Positions 1 to 9,748 are shown, counted from the first letter of the stretch. The stretch: 64,000 nt of DNA from Dickeya aquatica (GCF_900095885.1 NZ_LT615367.1:744001-808000); one strand, 5' to 3'. Notes: generated by a model from the sequence alone, not told the origin. A program made the numbers and translations.

Positions 1-251
1 TTTTCTGTAACACACGGGCGCGCATTCTATGCATAGAAAAAATTTCTTTTCAAACCGGGGGGCAGTCTGACGTCAGGCCTTGCAGGAAGGGCATTCCGGG
101 TTAGATGAGAATAAGAAAATATAATCCGTTACTGACTTCATTTCGCAACAGGATGTGATGAAGTTGAGAATGATTACCGAATTGTACCCCGAACATGCAC
201 CGTAGGGCATAATAAAGGGCAGAGCCCTGTATGACCGAATCAGGAGGGGAG
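1..251. other. Upstream intergenic region of xerD
   Basis: No convincing gene lies here. There is a perfect 14-bp palindrome (TTCTATGCATAGAA, 25-38) and a shorter one (CTGACGTCAG, 68-77). In E. coli the gene facing away from xerD is fldB, so this may be a divergent promoter region whose left gene lies outside the window. That is an inference. The SD-like AGGAGGGGA at 242-250 belongs to xerD. Confidence 0.4.
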
Positions 252-1151
252 ATGCAACAACCGGATCAGGCATTAATCGAACAGTTTCTGGATGCATTGT
301 GGCTTGAGCGTAACCTGGCGGAGAATACGCTGTCGTCCTACCGCAATGACTTGTGTGCGATGGCGCAATGGTTGTCACATCACGGCAGCAGTGTGCTGCA
401 CGCTCAGCCACTCGATTTACAAGGGTTCCTCGCAGAACGGGTCGAAGGGGGATATAAAGCCACCAGTTCTGCCCGTCTGCTCAGTGCCATGCGGCGCTTG
501 TTTCAGTATCTGTACCGGGAAAAGCGGCGGGCCGATGACCCCAGTGCGGCGCTGGCTTCCCCTAAACTGGCGCAGCGTTTGCCGAAAGATCTGACCGAAG
601 CACAGGTCGAGGCCCTGCTGGCCGCACCGGCCATCGACCAACCCATCGAGCTGCGCGATAAAGCCATGCTGGAGTTGCTGTATGCCACCGGCCTTCGCGT
701 CTCCGAACTGGTGGGGCTGACCATGAGTGATGTCAGCTTGCGTCAGGGCGTTGTGCGTGTGGTTGGTAAAGGCAACAAAGAGCGGCTGGTTCCACTGGGA
801 GAAGAGGCGGTGTACTGGCTGGAGCAATATTTGCAATACAGTCGGCCGTGGCTGCTTAATGGACATACGCTGGATGCGATGTTTCCCAGTAACCGTGCCC
901 GGCAGATGACGCGACAAACCTTCTGGCACCGGATTAAGCACTATGCGACACTCGCCTCTATTGACAGCAATAAACTTTCTCCGCATGTTTTGCGTCATGC
1001 TTTTGCAACCCATTTGCTGAATCACGGGGCGGATTTACGCGTGGTGCAGATGTTACTGGGCCACAGCGATCTCTCGACCACGCAGATTTATACCCATGTT
1101 GCGACGGAGCGGCTAAGAACGCTGCATCAACAACATCATCCCCGGGCATAA
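252..1151 (+). CDS. xerD: Site-specific tyrosine recombinase XerD
   Basis: XerD, with XerC and FtsK, resolves chromosome dimers at dif at the division septum. The 299-residue product has the usual N-terminal core-binding domain (about 1-105) and a C-terminal catalytic domain. All six tyrosine-recombinase residues are visible: Arg in GLRVSEL, Lys in KGNKERL, His and Arg in HVLRHAF, His in LGHSDLS, and the nucleophile Tyr in TQIYTH. The length matches E. coli XerD (298 aa) almost exactly if translation starts at ATG 252, which follows AGGAGGGGA by one base. An in-frame ATG at 231 has no SD and would add seven residues, so I reject it. dsbC and recJ follow on the same strand, the E. coli order. 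Confidence 0.97.
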   Translation: MQQPDQALIEQFLDALWLERNLAENTLSSYRNDLCAMAQWLSHHGSSVLHAQPLDLQGFLAERVEGGYKATSSARLLSAMRRLFQYLYREKRRADDPSAALASPKLAQRLPKDLTEAQVEALLAAPAIDQPIELRDKAMLELLYATGLRVSELVGLTMSDVSLRQGVVRVVGKGNKERLVPLGEEAVYWLEQYLQYSRPWLLNGHTLDAMFPSNRARQMTRQTFWHRIKHYATLASIDSNKLSPHVLRHAFATHLLNHGADLRVVQMLLGHSDLSTTQIYTHVATERLRTLHQQHHPRA

Positions 1152-1239
1152 TGCCTGGTGGATTGACAGGATGTCATGGCGGGCGGTTCGCCAATGATGG
1201 ACACGCACGGCGCTTGCGCCTTGATAACAGGATAACTCC

Positions 1240-1971
1240 ATGAAAAAACGTAGTGTATGGCTTTCGCTATTGACCCTGGCGTTCAGCGGTGTGGCGCTGA
1301 GTGGTGTCGCACGCGCAGATGACGCAGCGATTAAGCAGGCGCTTAATCGGCTGGGTTTACAAAATGTGGAAGTCAAAGAGTCGCCGATTGGCGGCATGAA
1401 AACCCTGCTGACGGATAACGGCGTACTCTACATCACCGAGGATGGGAAACACCTGCTACAGGGGCCGCTGTATGATGTGAGCGGAGCCACGCCGGTCAAC
1501 GTTACCAACTCGATTTTGAACGGTCGCCTTGATGCCCTCAGCGATCAGATGATTGTGTACAAAGCCGCGCAGGAGAAACACGTTATTACCGTGTTTACGG
1601 ATATCACCTGCGGTTACTGCCACAAGTTGCATGAACAGATGAAAGACTATAATGCGCAAGGGATTACCGTGCGTTATCTGGCCTTTCCCCGCCAGGGCAT
1701 GAATTCCCAGCCGGCAAAAGAGATGCAGTCCATCTGGTGTGTGGCGAACCGCAACAAAGCCTTTGACGCCGCGATGAAAGGCGATGATATCTCTCCTGCT
1801 ACCTGCAAAACCGACATTGCTGCCCATTATCAACTGGGCGTGCTGTTTGGCGTGCAGGGCACTCCGGCGATTGTGCTTAATGATGGCACCGTCGTGCCGG
1901 GCTATCAGCCCCCCAAAGAGATGCTGGCGATGCTCGAAGCGCATAAAGCGTCACAGAAGTCCGGCGGCTAA
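1240..1971 (+). CDS. dsbC: Thiol:disulfide interchange protein DsbC
   Basis: DsbC is the periplasmic disulfide isomerase and chaperone kept reduced by DsbD. The 243-residue precursor starts with a Sec signal peptide (MKKR, hydrophobic stretch, cleavage after ARA at about 26). A dimerisation domain follows, then a thioredoxin-fold domain with the CGYC active site near residue 124. The second Cys pair is at the CVANRN and ATCKTD segments, and the cis-Pro loop is GTPAI. ATG 1240 follows an AGGATAAC-type SD. It lies between xerD and recJ, as in E. coli, and is probably cotranscribed with them. Confidence 0.97.
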   Translation: MKKRSVWLSLLTLAFSGVALSGVARADDAAIKQALNRLGLQNVEVKESPIGGMKTLLTDNGVLYITEDGKHLLQGPLYDVSGATPVNVTNSILNGRLDALSDQMIVYKAAQEKHVITVFTDITCGYCHKLHEQMKDYNAQGITVRYLAFPRQGMNSQPAKEMQSIWCVANRNKAFDAAMKGDDISPATCKTDIAAHYQLGVLFGVQGTPAIVLNDGTVVPGYQPPKEMLAMLEAHKASQKSGG

Positions 1972-2052
1972 TCTCATCGCGAGCCGTTGAATCAAGCTCA
2001 TGGCTCAATAAACATCAGGGTTAAGTGAAGTCAGTGTGATGGTTAAATCAGC

Positions 2053-3783
2053 GTGAATGTCGTTACCCAACTCCGTCGTCGTCCGGTGGTGTCGACGCAA
2101 TTGCCCGATACCCTGCCCGATTTGCTGCGCCGCTTATATGCCCAGCGCGGCGTAACACAGCCGCAGGAACTGGAGCGCAGCCTGCGTGGCCTGCTCGATT
2201 ATCGCCAGTTACATGGCATTAACCAGGCGGTCAGCGTGCTGGAGCAGGCGCTGTCGTTGCATCGTCGCATTGTCATTGTCGGCGATTTTGATGCGGATGG
2301 AGCCACCAGCACGGCGTTGACCGTGCTGGCGCTGCGCAGTATGGGCGCACGCGAGGTGCAGTATCTGGTGCCCAATCGCTTTGAAGATGGCTACGGGCTT
2401 AGCCCTGAGGTGGTGGCGCAGGCCGCGGCCAAAGGGGCTGAGCTGATTGTCACCGTTGATAACGGTATTTCATCTCATGCCGGGGTGGATGATGCGCATC
2501 AGCGCGGTATTGCCGTCGTGGTGACAGACCACCATCTGCCCGGCGACACCCTGCCGGCGGCGCAGGCGATGATCAACCCTAACCTGCCGGATTGTACCTT
2601 TCCCTCAAAAGCGCTGGCGGGTGTTGGTGTCGCGTTCTATCTGATGATGGCGTTGCGTGCGCGGCTGCGCGAATCCGGCTGGTTTAGCGCACAGGGGATT
2701 GCCGAGCCCAATCTGGCTGAGCTGCTTGATTTGGTCGCACTTGGCACGGTAGCCGATGTGGTGCCGCTTGATGCCAATAACCGTATTTTAGTGGCTCAAG
2801 GGCTGGGTCGCATTCGTGCAGGCAAATGCCGGCCGGGGATCCGGGCACTGCTGGAAGTTGCTAATCGCGAGGCCTCTCAACTGGTGGCAAGCGATCTCGG
2901 ATTTGCCCTGGGCCCGCGGTTGAATGCCGCAGGCCGTCTGGATGATATGTCCGTTGGCGTTGAGCTGCTGCTGTGTCAGGACATCGCCCAGGCGCGCATG
3001 CTGGCTTTTGAGCTTGATGCGTTAAACCAAAGCCGCCGCGAAATAGAAGCGGGAATGCAGGTGGAAGCATTACAGCTCTGCGAGCAGTTAGAGCGCAGCC
3101 GCGATACCCTGCCGTTGGGGCTGGCGATGTACCATCCGCAGTGGCACCAGGGGGTGGTGGGGATTCTGGCTTCCCGCATCAAAGAGCGCTTTCACCGCCC
3201 GGTAATTGCGTTTGCACCCGCCGGGGAGGGTATCCTGAAAGGCTCGGGTCGCTCGATTGCCGGGCTGCACTTGCGTGATGCGCTGGAGCGCCTCGATACC
3301 TGTTACCCTGGCATGATGCTGAAGTTTGGCGGCCATGCGATGGCGGCTGGATTGTCGCTGATGGAATCCCGGTTTGACGAGTTCCGTGTGCGCTTTGCCG
3401 AACTGGTGGGCGAGTGGCTTGATGTTTCTCAGCTTGAAGGCGTGGTGTGGTCAGATGGCGAACTCGCCATGACAGAGCTGACGCTGGATACCGCTGAAAT
3501 GCTGCGTGATGCTGGCCCCTGGGGGCAGGCGTTTCCTGAGCCGACGTTTGACGGGCGTTTTCGCCTGCTGCAACAGCGGCTGGTGGGAGAGCGCCACCTC
3601 AAGGTAATGGTTGAGCCGCTGGGCGGAGGCCCGCTGCTTGACGGTATTGCGTTTAATGTTGAAACCACCCGCTGGCCTGACCAAAGTGTGCGCGAAGTGG
3701 AGCTGGCCTACAAACTGGACGTCAATGAGTTTCGTGGTAAACGCACGGTGCAGTTGCTGATAGAACACCTCTGGCCGTTGTAA
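2053..3783 (+). CDS. recJ: Single-stranded-DNA 5'-3' exonuclease RecJ
   Basis: RecJ degrades single-stranded DNA 5' to 3' in RecF-pathway recombination, mismatch repair and base-excision repair. The 576-residue protein shows the DHH phosphoesterase core: GDFDADGATS near residue 77, VTVDNGIS, and TDHHLPGD (the DHH motif). A DHHA1 segment contains GGHAMAAG and the C-terminal OB part ends in EHLWPL. The length equals that of E. coli RecJ (577 aa). The start codon is GTG at 2053, as in E. coli, and the N-terminus (NVVTQLRRRPV) aligns with the E. coli one. No strong SD is visible, consistent with the low expression typical of recJ. A terminator follows at 3803. Confidence 0.96.
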   Translation: MNVVTQLRRRPVVSTQLPDTLPDLLRRLYAQRGVTQPQELERSLRGLLDYRQLHGINQAVSVLEQALSLHRRIVIVGDFDADGATSTALTVLALRSMGAREVQYLVPNRFEDGYGLSPEVVAQAAAKGAELIVTVDNGISSHAGVDDAHQRGIAVVVTDHHLPGDTLPAAQAMINPNLPDCTFPSKALAGVGVAFYLMMALRARLRESGWFSAQGIAEPNLAELLDLVALGTVADVVPLDANNRILVAQGLGRIRAGKCRPGIRALLEVANREASQLVASDLGFALGPRLNAAGRLDDMSVGVELLLCQDIAQARMLAFELDALNQSRREIEAGMQVEALQLCEQLERSRDTLPLGLAMYHPQWHQGVVGILASRIKERFHRPVIAFAPAGEGILKGSGRSIAGLHLRDALERLDTCYPGMMLKFGGHAMAAGLSLMESRFDEFRVRFAELVGEWLDVSQLEGVVWSDGELAMTELTLDTAEMLRDAGPWGQAFPEPTFDGRFRLLQQRLVGERHLKVMVEPLGGGPLLDGIAFNVETTRWPDQSVREVELAYKLDVNEFRGKRTVQLLIEHLWPL

Positions 3784-3802
3784 TCGATACACGCTGATAC
3801 TC

Positions 3803-3828
3803 ACGCCGGGCCTCCACCGGCGTTTTTT
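3803..3828 (+). terminator. Rho-independent terminator after recJ
   Basis: A GC-rich stem (ACGCCGG paired with CCGGCGT, 7-nt loop) is followed directly by six T. It closes the xerD-dsbC-recJ transcription unit before prfB. Confidence 0.8.
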
Positions 3829-3967
3829 CTTCGCTGTACACGCTTTCCTGCTCAAAGAGGTAAAACGCGAAAGTCGGTAAAAAACTATAAACCCCGACGT
3901 GGATCCGCTACAATTCGCGGTTTACATGCATTCTTTCATCGATAAACAACCTATAAGATCTCACACC

Positions 3968-5066
3968 ATGTTTGAAATCAATCCGGTAAAAAACCGCATT
4001 CAGGACCTGTCTGAACGGACAGCCGTTCTGAGGGGGTATCTTTGACTATGACGCCAAGAAAGAGCGTCTGGAAGAGGTAAACGCCGAGCTGGAGCAGCCC
4101 GACGTATGGAACGAACCTGAACGCGCGCAGGCGTTGGGTAAAGAGCGTTCTTCTCTGGAAATGATCGTTGATACCATCGATCAGATGGTTCAGGGGCTGG
4201 ACGACGTTTCCGGCCTGCTGGATCTGGCCGTGGAAGAGGACGACGAAGAAACCTTTAATGACACGCTGGCTGAGCTTGACCAACTGGAAGGCAAACTGGG
4301 CCAACTGGAGTTCCGCCGTATGTTCTCCGGCGAGTATGACAGCGCAGACTGTTATCTCGATTTGCAGGCCGGTTCCGGTGGCACCGAAGCGCAGGACTGG
4401 GCCAGCATGCTGCTGCGCATGTACCTGCGCTGGGCGGAAAGCAAAGGCTTCAAGACGGAAATCATTGAAGAGTCTGAAGGTGAAGTGGCCGGTATCAAGT
4501 CTGCCACCATCAAAATCATGGGCGACTATGCGTTCGGCTGGCTGCGTACCGAAACCGGCGTACACCGTCTGGTGCGAAAAAGCCCGTTCGATTCCGGTGG
4601 TCGCCGCCATACGTCATTCAGTTCCGCGTTTGTTTACCCGGAAGTTGACGATGACATCGATATCGAGATTAATCCGGCCGATTTGCGTATCGACGTGTAT
4701 CGCGCCTCGGGTGCCGGTGGTCAGCACGTTAACCGTACCGAATCTGCGGTGCGTATCACCCATATTCCTACCAATATTGTGACTCAGTGCCAGAACGACC
4801 GATCCCAGCATAAGAACAAAGATCAAGCCATGAAGCAGCTGAAAGCCAAGCTGTATGAGTTTGAAATGCAGAAGAAGAACGCGGAGAAACAGGCGCTGGA
4901 AGACAATAAGTCAGACATCGGCTGGGGCAGCCAGATTCGTTCTTATGTGCTGGACGACTCCCGCATTAAAGATCTGCGCACCGGCGTGGAAACACGCAAT
5001 ACCCAGTCGGTGCTGGACGGGGATCTGGACAAGTTTATCGAAGCAAGCTTAAAAGCGGGGTTATAA
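3968..5066 (+). CDS. prfB: Peptide chain release factor 2 (programmed +1 frameshift)
   Basis: RF2 recognises UGA and UAA stop codons and triggers peptidyl-tRNA hydrolysis. The gene is two frames: codons 1-25 at 3968-4042, then an in-frame TGA at 4043-4045. Reading continues in the +1 frame from 4044 to 5066, giving 365 aa, the E. coli length. The stop-recognition SPF tripeptide is in [10 protein letters not shown] and the catalytic GGQ in SGAGGQHVN. The residue equivalent to E. coli position 246 is Ala (YRASGAGGQ), the form known from E. coli B and most bacteria, rather than the hypoactive Thr of K-12. lysS starts 9 bases downstream, as in the E. coli prfB-lysS operon. Confidence 0.97.
4031..4046 (+). 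promoter_or_regulatory. prfB: prfB autoregulatory +1 frameshift site
   Basis: The sequence AGG GGG TAT CTT TGA C contains an internal SD-like AGGGGG, a slippery CTT codon and the in-frame UGA followed by C. This is the canonical RF2 feedback element: low RF2 slows termination at UGA and favours the +1 slip from CTT to TTT. Downstream codons in the new frame (GAC TAT GAC GCC AAG) rejoin the conserved protein. Confidence 0.96.
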
Positions 5067-5075
5067 GGAATTCTC

Positions 5076-6593
5076 ATGTCTGAATCACAACATCAGGGTG
5101 CCGGGCAGGCGCTGGATCTTAATAACGAACTCAAAACCCGCCGCGAGAAGCTGGCGGCGTTGCGTGATACCGGCATCGCTTTTCCGAACGATTTCCGCCG
5201 TGACAGCACCGCCGATCGGCTGCACGCCAGCTATGACGAAAAAGACAATGAAGAGCTGGAAGCGCTGGGTCTGGAAGTGACGGTCGCTGGCCGTATGATG
5301 ACCCGCCGTATCATGGGTAAAGCGTCTTTCGTCACCTTGCAGGACGTCGGTGGCCGTATCCAGTTGTATGTCTCCCGCGACGATCTGCCAGAAGGTATCT
5401 ACAACGAGCAGTTCAAAAAGTGGGATTTGGGCGACATCCTTGGCGCACGCGGCAAGCTGTTCAAAACCAAGACCGGTGAACTCTCTATCCACTGTACTGA
5501 ACTGCGTCTGCTGACTAAGGCATTGCGCCCGTTGCCGGACAAGTTCCACGGTCTGGCGGATCAGGAAACCCGTTACCGTCAGCGCTATCTTGACCTGATT
5601 GCGAACGACGAATCGCGCCACACTTTCCGCGTGCGCTCGCAGATCCTGGCCGGTATTCGCCAGTTCATGGTTGGCCGCGACTTCATGGAAGTGGAAACAC
5701 CGATGATGCAGGTCATCCCCGGTGGGGCCTCGGCTCGCCCGTTCATTACCCATCACAATGCGCTGGATATCGACATGTATCTGCGTATTGCACCGGAATT
5801 GTACCTGAAGCGTCTGGTGGTCGGTGGTTTTGAACGCGTGTTTGAAATCAACCGTAACTTCCGTAATGAAGGGGTTTCGCCGCGTCACAACCCTGAGTTC
5901 ACCATGATGGAACTCTACATGGCGTATGCGGACTACAAAGACCTGATTGAACTGACCGAATCGTTGTTCCGCACGCTGGCCCAGACTATTCTTGGCCATA
6001 CCGAAGTGACTTATGGCGACCAGGTGTTCGACTTTGGCAAGCCGTTTGAAAAACTGACCATGCGTGAAGCCATCAAGAAATACCGCCCGGAAACTGAATT
6101 GGCCGAGCTGGATCAATTTGATAGCGCGAAAGCCATTGCTGAGGCCATTGGTATCAAGGTGGAGAAAAGCTGGGGTCTTGGCCGTATTGTGACTGAAATC
6201 TTTGAAGAAGTTGCAGAAGCCAACCTGATCCAGCCGACGTTTATCACCGAATACCCGGCAGAAGTTTCTCCGCTGGCACGTCGTAATGACCAGAACCCGG
6301 AAATCACTGACCGCTTTGAGTTCTTCATCGGCGGGCGTGAAATCGGTAACGGTTTCTCCGAGCTGAACGATGCCGAAGATCAGGCGCAACGCTTCCAGGA
6401 TCAGGTGGCGGCGAAAGATGCCGGTGACGACGAAGCGATGTTCTATGACGAAGATTACGTCACTGCGCTGGAGCACGGCCTGCCGCCGACCGCAGGTCTG
6501 GGCATCGGTATCGACCGGATGGTGATGCTGTTTACCAACAGCCACACCATCCGTGATGTGATCCTGTTCCCGGCCATGCGTCCGCAGAAGTAA
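5076..6593 (+). CDS. lysS: Lysyl-tRNA synthetase, class II
   Basis: The enzyme charges tRNA-Lys in the cytoplasm. The 505-residue length equals E. coli LysS. An N-terminal OB-fold anticodon-binding domain (about 65-150, containing [14 protein letters not shown]) is followed by the class II catalytic core. Motif 2 is [14 protein letters not shown] and motif 3 is [12 protein letters not shown], near the C-terminus. The start ATG follows an AAGGAATT-type SD in the short gap after prfB, so the two genes are probably cotranscribed. A strong terminator follows at 6616. Confidence 0.97.
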   Translation: MSESQHQGAGQALDLNNELKTRREKLAALRDTGIAFPNDFRRDSTADRLHASYDEKDNEELEALGLEVTVAGRMMTRRIMGKASFVTLQDVGGRIQLYVSRDDLPEGIYNEQFKKWDLGDILGARGKLFKTKTGELSIHCTELRLLTKALRPLPDKFHGLADQETRYRQRYLDLIANDESRHTFRVRSQILAGIRQFMVGRDFMEVETPMMQVIPGGASARPFITHHNALDIDMYLRIAPELYLKRLVVGGFERVFEINRNFRNEGVSPRHNPEFTMMELYMAYADYKDLIELTESLFRTLAQTILGHTEVTYGDQVFDFGKPFEKLTMREAIKKYRPETELAELDQFDSAKAIAEAIGIKVEKSWGLGRIVTEIFEEVAEANLIQPTFITEYPAEVSPLARRNDQNPEITDRFEFFIGGREIGNGFSELNDAEDQAQRFQDQVAAKDAGDDEAMFYDEDYVTALEHGLPPTAGLGIGIDRMVMLFTNSHTIRDVILFPAMRPQK

Positions 6594-6615
6594 CGGTTTC
6601 TCGTCAGATGTTGCA

Positions 6616-6659
6616 CGGCCCGGCTGCCTGAAAAGAGGCAGTCGGGCCGTTTTCGTTTT
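6616..6659 (+). terminator. Rho-independent terminator after lysS
   Basis: A 14-bp stem (CGGCCCGGCTGCCT against AGGCAGTCGGGCCG, one G-T pair) is followed by TTTTCGTTTT. Confidence 0.88.
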
Positions 6660-6746
6660 AACTGCATGGCTGTTGATGATCTGGGTAACCGTGGCATGAT
6701 GTTTGTGGCAAACAATAAATAAAGGCTGACGGAAAAGAGGAAAACA

Positions 6747-7418
6747 ATGTTACTGGTTGTGCTGAGTGGATTACTGCTATCACTGTCACTGTGTCTCGAT
6801 TTGGGAATAGTGAATACCGCCATTATTAACCGTGGCTTACGCGATGGGGTGGGGGCCGCCTTTTTTATTGGCCTGGGGTCGTGCTTTGGCGATCTGATTT
6901 ACGCCACGCTATCGGCTCTGGGGATGGTGGTTATCTTCAATTACACCCCAGTGCGCTGGTTGTTATGGCTAGGTGGTGGCGCAGTATTGCTGTGGTTGTC
7001 ATTGAGTATGGCGCGCAGCGCCTGGCGTGATTATTGGCAACAGCGCACGTTATCGCTTGAGACACAAGAGCCATCCACACCGGTTGTGGCGACTGCCGCC
7101 GGGCGGAACTTTATCAGCGGCGTAGGGATGGCATTAGCGTCACCGAGTTCATTATTGTGGTTTGCCGCAGTAGGCGGCACGCTGATTGCCCAGGCAACCG
7201 ATGGGTCATCCAGTCAGGTCGCCTTGTTTTTGTCCGGTTTTTTTGCAGGCGGCGTGCTTTGGACGCTACTGATGTCGATACTCATCAAATTCGGGCGCGG
7301 TGCATTAAAAGGGCGCTTATCGCTCTATTGCAGCGCGATATCGGCAGTGCTGTTTGCAGGCTTTGCCATCCAGGTTATCGTGAATGGCTATCAAACACTG
7401 CTGTTACCACTGGCCTGA
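6747..7418 (+). CDS. LysE/RhtB-family amino-acid exporter
   Basis: This 223-residue inner-membrane protein has about six hydrophobic segments. Its N-terminal region (residues 1-50, LCLDLGIVNTAIINRGL, then GLGSCFGDLIY) resembles the LysE/RhtB family of amino-acid and homoserine exporters, where the N-terminal third carries a conserved G-x-G and D-rich pattern. The ATG follows an AAGAGGA SD. It stands alone between the lysS terminator and the tRNA-Gly gene. The substrate cannot be read from the sequence. Confidence 0.8.
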   Translation: MLLVVLSGLLLSLSLCLDLGIVNTAIINRGLRDGVGAAFFIGLGSCFGDLIYATLSALGMVVIFNYTPVRWLLWLGGGAVLLWLSLSMARSAWRDYWQQRTLSLETQEPSTPVVATAAGRNFISGVGMALASPSSLLWFAAVGGTLIAQATDGSSSQVALFLSGFFAGGVLWTLLMSILIKFGRGALKGRLSLYCSAISAVLFAGFAIQVIVNGYQTLLLPLA

Positions 7419-7459
7419 TTCAATCGCTCAAAACACACGCAGTTAACCGGTGTTTTGTC

Positions 7460-7487
7460 TTGCCCGCCAGGCAGATAACGCTATAAT
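7460..7487 (+). promoter_or_regulatory. Sigma-70 promoter of tRNA-Gly
   Basis: A TTGCCC -35 and a perfect TATAAT -10 are separated by 16 bases and end about 16 bases before the mature tRNA 5' end. Confidence 0.65.
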
Positions 7488-7503
7488 GCCTCTCACTTCC
7501 TGC

Positions 7504-7577
7504 GCGGGCGTAGTTCAATGGTAGAACGAGAGCTTCCCAAGCTCTATACGAGGGTTCGATTCCCTTCGCCCGCTCCA
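7504..7577 (+). tRNA. glyU: tRNA-Gly (anticodon CCC)
   Basis: The 74-nt gene forms a full cloverleaf. The acceptor stem GCGGGCG pairs with CGCCCGC, followed by discriminator T and an encoded CCA. The anticodon stem AGAGC/GCTCT encloses TTCCCAA, giving CCC, and the T arm contains GGTTCGATTCC. It appears identical to E. coli glyU as I remember it. No integrase or attachment-site duplication is seen next to it. Confidence 0.97.
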
Positions 7578-7830
7578 AGTATATTCATATGCTTCTGTCT
7601 GCTGATAACCCCCTCTAATCAACTTTGCATATCAGGCAACGGTTTATACCTGCTTGCCCGGATGTGTACGTCTGCACATAGACTTCATTCAAATAGCGAT
7701 ATATAAGTTTTCTCTCACTTTGACAGTTTCTAAAAAAAACCAGGCTTCTTATTGGAACAAGGTATGGTATTAACCTGTTGGTATTAAATAAATACTCGGC
7801 CAATATGGGTTTATGAATAGGGGAACAGAG

Positions 7831-8214
7831 ATGCCAGCATTTAATGTCTACAGTAAAACTTGCCCGGCACGCGTCGTGTTAGATCGCTTATCGAATAAAT
7901 GGTCATTGCTGATTCTTGACCGATTAGCCCGTGAGCCTGTGCGATTTAATCAACTCAGGCGTGATATCCAGGGGGTGTCACAGAAAGTGTTATCGCAGAC
8001 CCTGAAAAACCTTGAGCGTGATGGCATGGTATGCCGTCAGGTGTTTGCGACGGTGCCCGTGACGGTGGAATACTCGCTTACCCATCTTGGCCTCACATTG
8101 GTCACGACCATACATGAGCTAACTCATTGGGCTGAAAGTAATATTGAGGAAGTGATGCTTGCACAGCAGCGTTATGACAAAATAAATACAGCACCGGATA
8201 TCATATCCAACTGA
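7831..8214 (+). CDS. HxlR-family winged-helix transcriptional regulator
   Basis: The 127-residue protein is a one-domain HxlR-type winged helix. It has an early Cys in the NVYSKTCPAR segment (typical of redox- or aldehyde-sensing members), RLSNKWSLLIL as helix 1, FNQLRRDIQGVSQKVLSQTLKNL as the recognition region, and a wing ending in VEYSLT followed by LGLTL. I start it at ATG 7831, which AGGGG precedes by seven bases, rather than at ATG 7813. An 8-bp direct repeat (GGTATTAA at 7766 and 7780) just upstream could be its operator. Its target is unknown. It lies between the tRNA and the O-antigen locus. Confidence 0.85.
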   Translation: MPAFNVYSKTCPARVVLDRLSNKWSLLILDRLAREPVRFNQLRRDIQGVSQKVLSQTLKNLERDGMVCRQVFATVPVTVEYSLTHLGLTLVTTIHELTHWAESNIEEVMLAQQRYDKINTAPDIISN

Positions 8215-8257
8215 ACGCCCCTTTGCCAGGCAGGACGCGTTTAATCCGAATTAATCA

Positions 8258-8276
8258 AGAATGATAATCATTTTCT
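8258..8276. promoter_or_regulatory. Fur-box-like site upstream of O-antigen locus
   Basis: AAGAATGATAATCATTTTC matches 16 of 19 positions of the Fur consensus GATAATGATAATCATTATC. It lies about 420 bases upstream of rfbB and just after the HxlR gene. No siderophore gene is adjacent, so the regulated promoter is unclear. Confidence 0.5.
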
Positions 8277-8592
8277 TTTTATTCCAGAATAGCCTGATTC
8301 TCTTGCATTCGCCTTTTTTTGTTCAATGCACCTGCCAGGGCCTTCGTTTTCTTCGCTACGGTAGTGAGTGATATTTATTATGAAAATGATACGGGTATTG
8401 ACTTGTGGTAAAGGGAATATGGCGTAAGTTTCTAGCTTTCTTGTAGAGGTAAATCACAATACTGCTACACCTCCTTTGCTGTGACATGTAAAATATGCGG
8501 GTTATTTTTCCTGCTTCTGGCCATATTTTCAGCAAAATTGAATGCACATCGGTAGATTGACGGCATGAGGATGAGCTTTGGGGGTTCCCAAG

Positions 8593-8604
8593 GGCGGTAG
8601 CATG
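8593..8604 (+). promoter_or_regulatory. ops element / JUMPStart (RfaH recruitment)
   Basis: GGCGGTAGCATG, flanked by CCAAG and CCTAAA, matches the ops core of the JUMPStart sequence (canonical GGCGGTAGCGTG) with one G-to-A change at position 10. Such elements pause RNA polymerase and recruit RfaH so that long, AT-rich polysaccharide operons are transcribed to the end. It sits 77 bases before rfbB in the untranslated leader, the expected place. Confidence 0.85.
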
Positions 8605-8680
8605 CCTAAAATTCATACGGTTTTTGTTGAAGAAACTGATGGCCAAAGAGTCAGATATTTCGTTTTCTGGATGCAAAACT

Positions 8681-9748
8681 ATGAAAATATTAGTAACAGG
8701 TGGGGCTGGATTTATCGGCTCTGCGGTGGTTCGTCACATAATAAAGAATACAACGGATTCTGTTGTTAACGTCGATAAACTCACGTATGCCGGCAATCTG
8801 GAATCACTGACTGATGTCAGTAGTCATGAGCGTTACGTTTTCAAGCAAGTTGATATTTGCGATGCCGTTGCACTAAAAGATGTTTTTGATAGCTGTCAGC
8901 CTGATGCGGTCATGCATTTGGCTGCTGAGTCACATGTTGATCGCTCGATTGACGGCCCTGCTGCCTTTATTGAAACGAATATCGTAGGGACGTACACCTT
9001 GCTTGAGGCTGCCCGTGCTTACTGGAGTAATCTGGAGCCTGGCAAGAAATCAGCGTTCCGTTTCCATCATATTTCTACAGATGAAGTGTATGGCGATTTG
9101 GAAGGAACGGATTCGTTGTTTACAGAAACGACACCTTATGCGCCCAGCAGCCCTTATTCCGCTTCCAAAGCCTCCAGCGATCATTTAGTACGTGCCTGGT
9201 TGCGTACTTATGGTTTGCCGACAATTGTAACAAACTGCTCTAATAACTATGGGCCTTATCATTTTCCAGAAAAATTGATCCCGCTGATGATTTTGAATGC
9301 GCTGGAAGGCAAGGCGTTACCGGTGTATGGCGACGGGATGCAAATTCGTGACTGGCTGTTTGTGGAAGATCATGCTCGCGCACTCTACAAGGTTGTCACC
9401 GAAGGCGAAATAGGCGAAACCTATAATATAGGTGGGCACAATGAGAAAGCGAACATTGAGGTAGTAAAAACTATCTGTTCTCTGTTGGAAGAGTTGGTGC
9501 CGCAGAAGCCCGCTGGTGTGGATGCCTATCACGATTTGATTACTTACGTAAAAGACCGACCCGGTCATGATGTGCGGTATGCCATTGATGCCGGTAAAAT
9601 TGGCCGAGAACTGGGCTGGAAACCTCAGGAAACCTTTGAAAGTGGCATTCGAAAAACCGTCGAATGGTATCTCAATAATCGTTTATGGTGGGAACGCGTG
9701 TTAGATGGTTCATACAGTGGTGAGCGTTTGGGGAGCGTAAATAAATAA
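8681..9748 (+). CDS. rfbB: dTDP-glucose 4,6-dehydratase
   Basis: RmlB/RfbB converts dTDP-D-glucose to dTDP-4-keto-6-deoxy-D-glucose, the second step of dTDP-L-rhamnose synthesis. The 355-residue extended SDR has the NAD-binding TGGAGFIG at residues 7-14, the TDEVYGD catalytic segment, and YSASK as the Tyr-x3-Lys pair. I start at ATG 8681, where the conserved [10 protein letters not shown] begins. The open frame extends upstream to a TTG, but that part overlaps the leader and is not conserved. It heads rmlBADC and overlaps rfbA by one base (TAATG). Confidence 0.95.
   Translation: MKILVTGGAGFIGSAVVRHIIKNTTDSVVNVDKLTYAGNLESLTDVSSHERYVFKQVDICDAVALKDVFDSCQPDAVMHLAAESHVDRSIDGPAAFIETNIVGTYTLLEAARAYWSNLEPGKKSAFRFHHISTDEVYGDLEGTDSLFTETTPYAPSSPYSASKASSDHLVRAWLRTYGLPTIVTNCSNNYGPYHFPEKLIPLMILNALEGKALPVYGDGMQIRDWLFVEDHARALYKVVTEGEIGETYNIGGHNEKANIEVVKTICSLLEELVPQKPAGVDAYHDLITYVKDRPGHDVRYAIDAGKIGRELGWKPQETFESGIRKTVEWYLNNRLWWERVLDGSYSGERLGSVNK

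Noticed and set aside
73..411. 112-codon minus-strand frame at the left end
   Set aside because: It has no SD, overlaps xerD in antisense and shows no conserved motif. It reads as a shadow.
5085..6545. 486-codon antisense frame inside lysS
   Set aside because: It is the mirror of a highly conserved coding sequence with strong codon bias. No start signal or domain is present.
7504..7577. tRNA-Gly as an integration hotspot
   Set aside because: No integrase, no direct repeat of the tRNA 3' end and no foreign block follow. The HxlR gene and O-antigen locus do not look like an integrated element.
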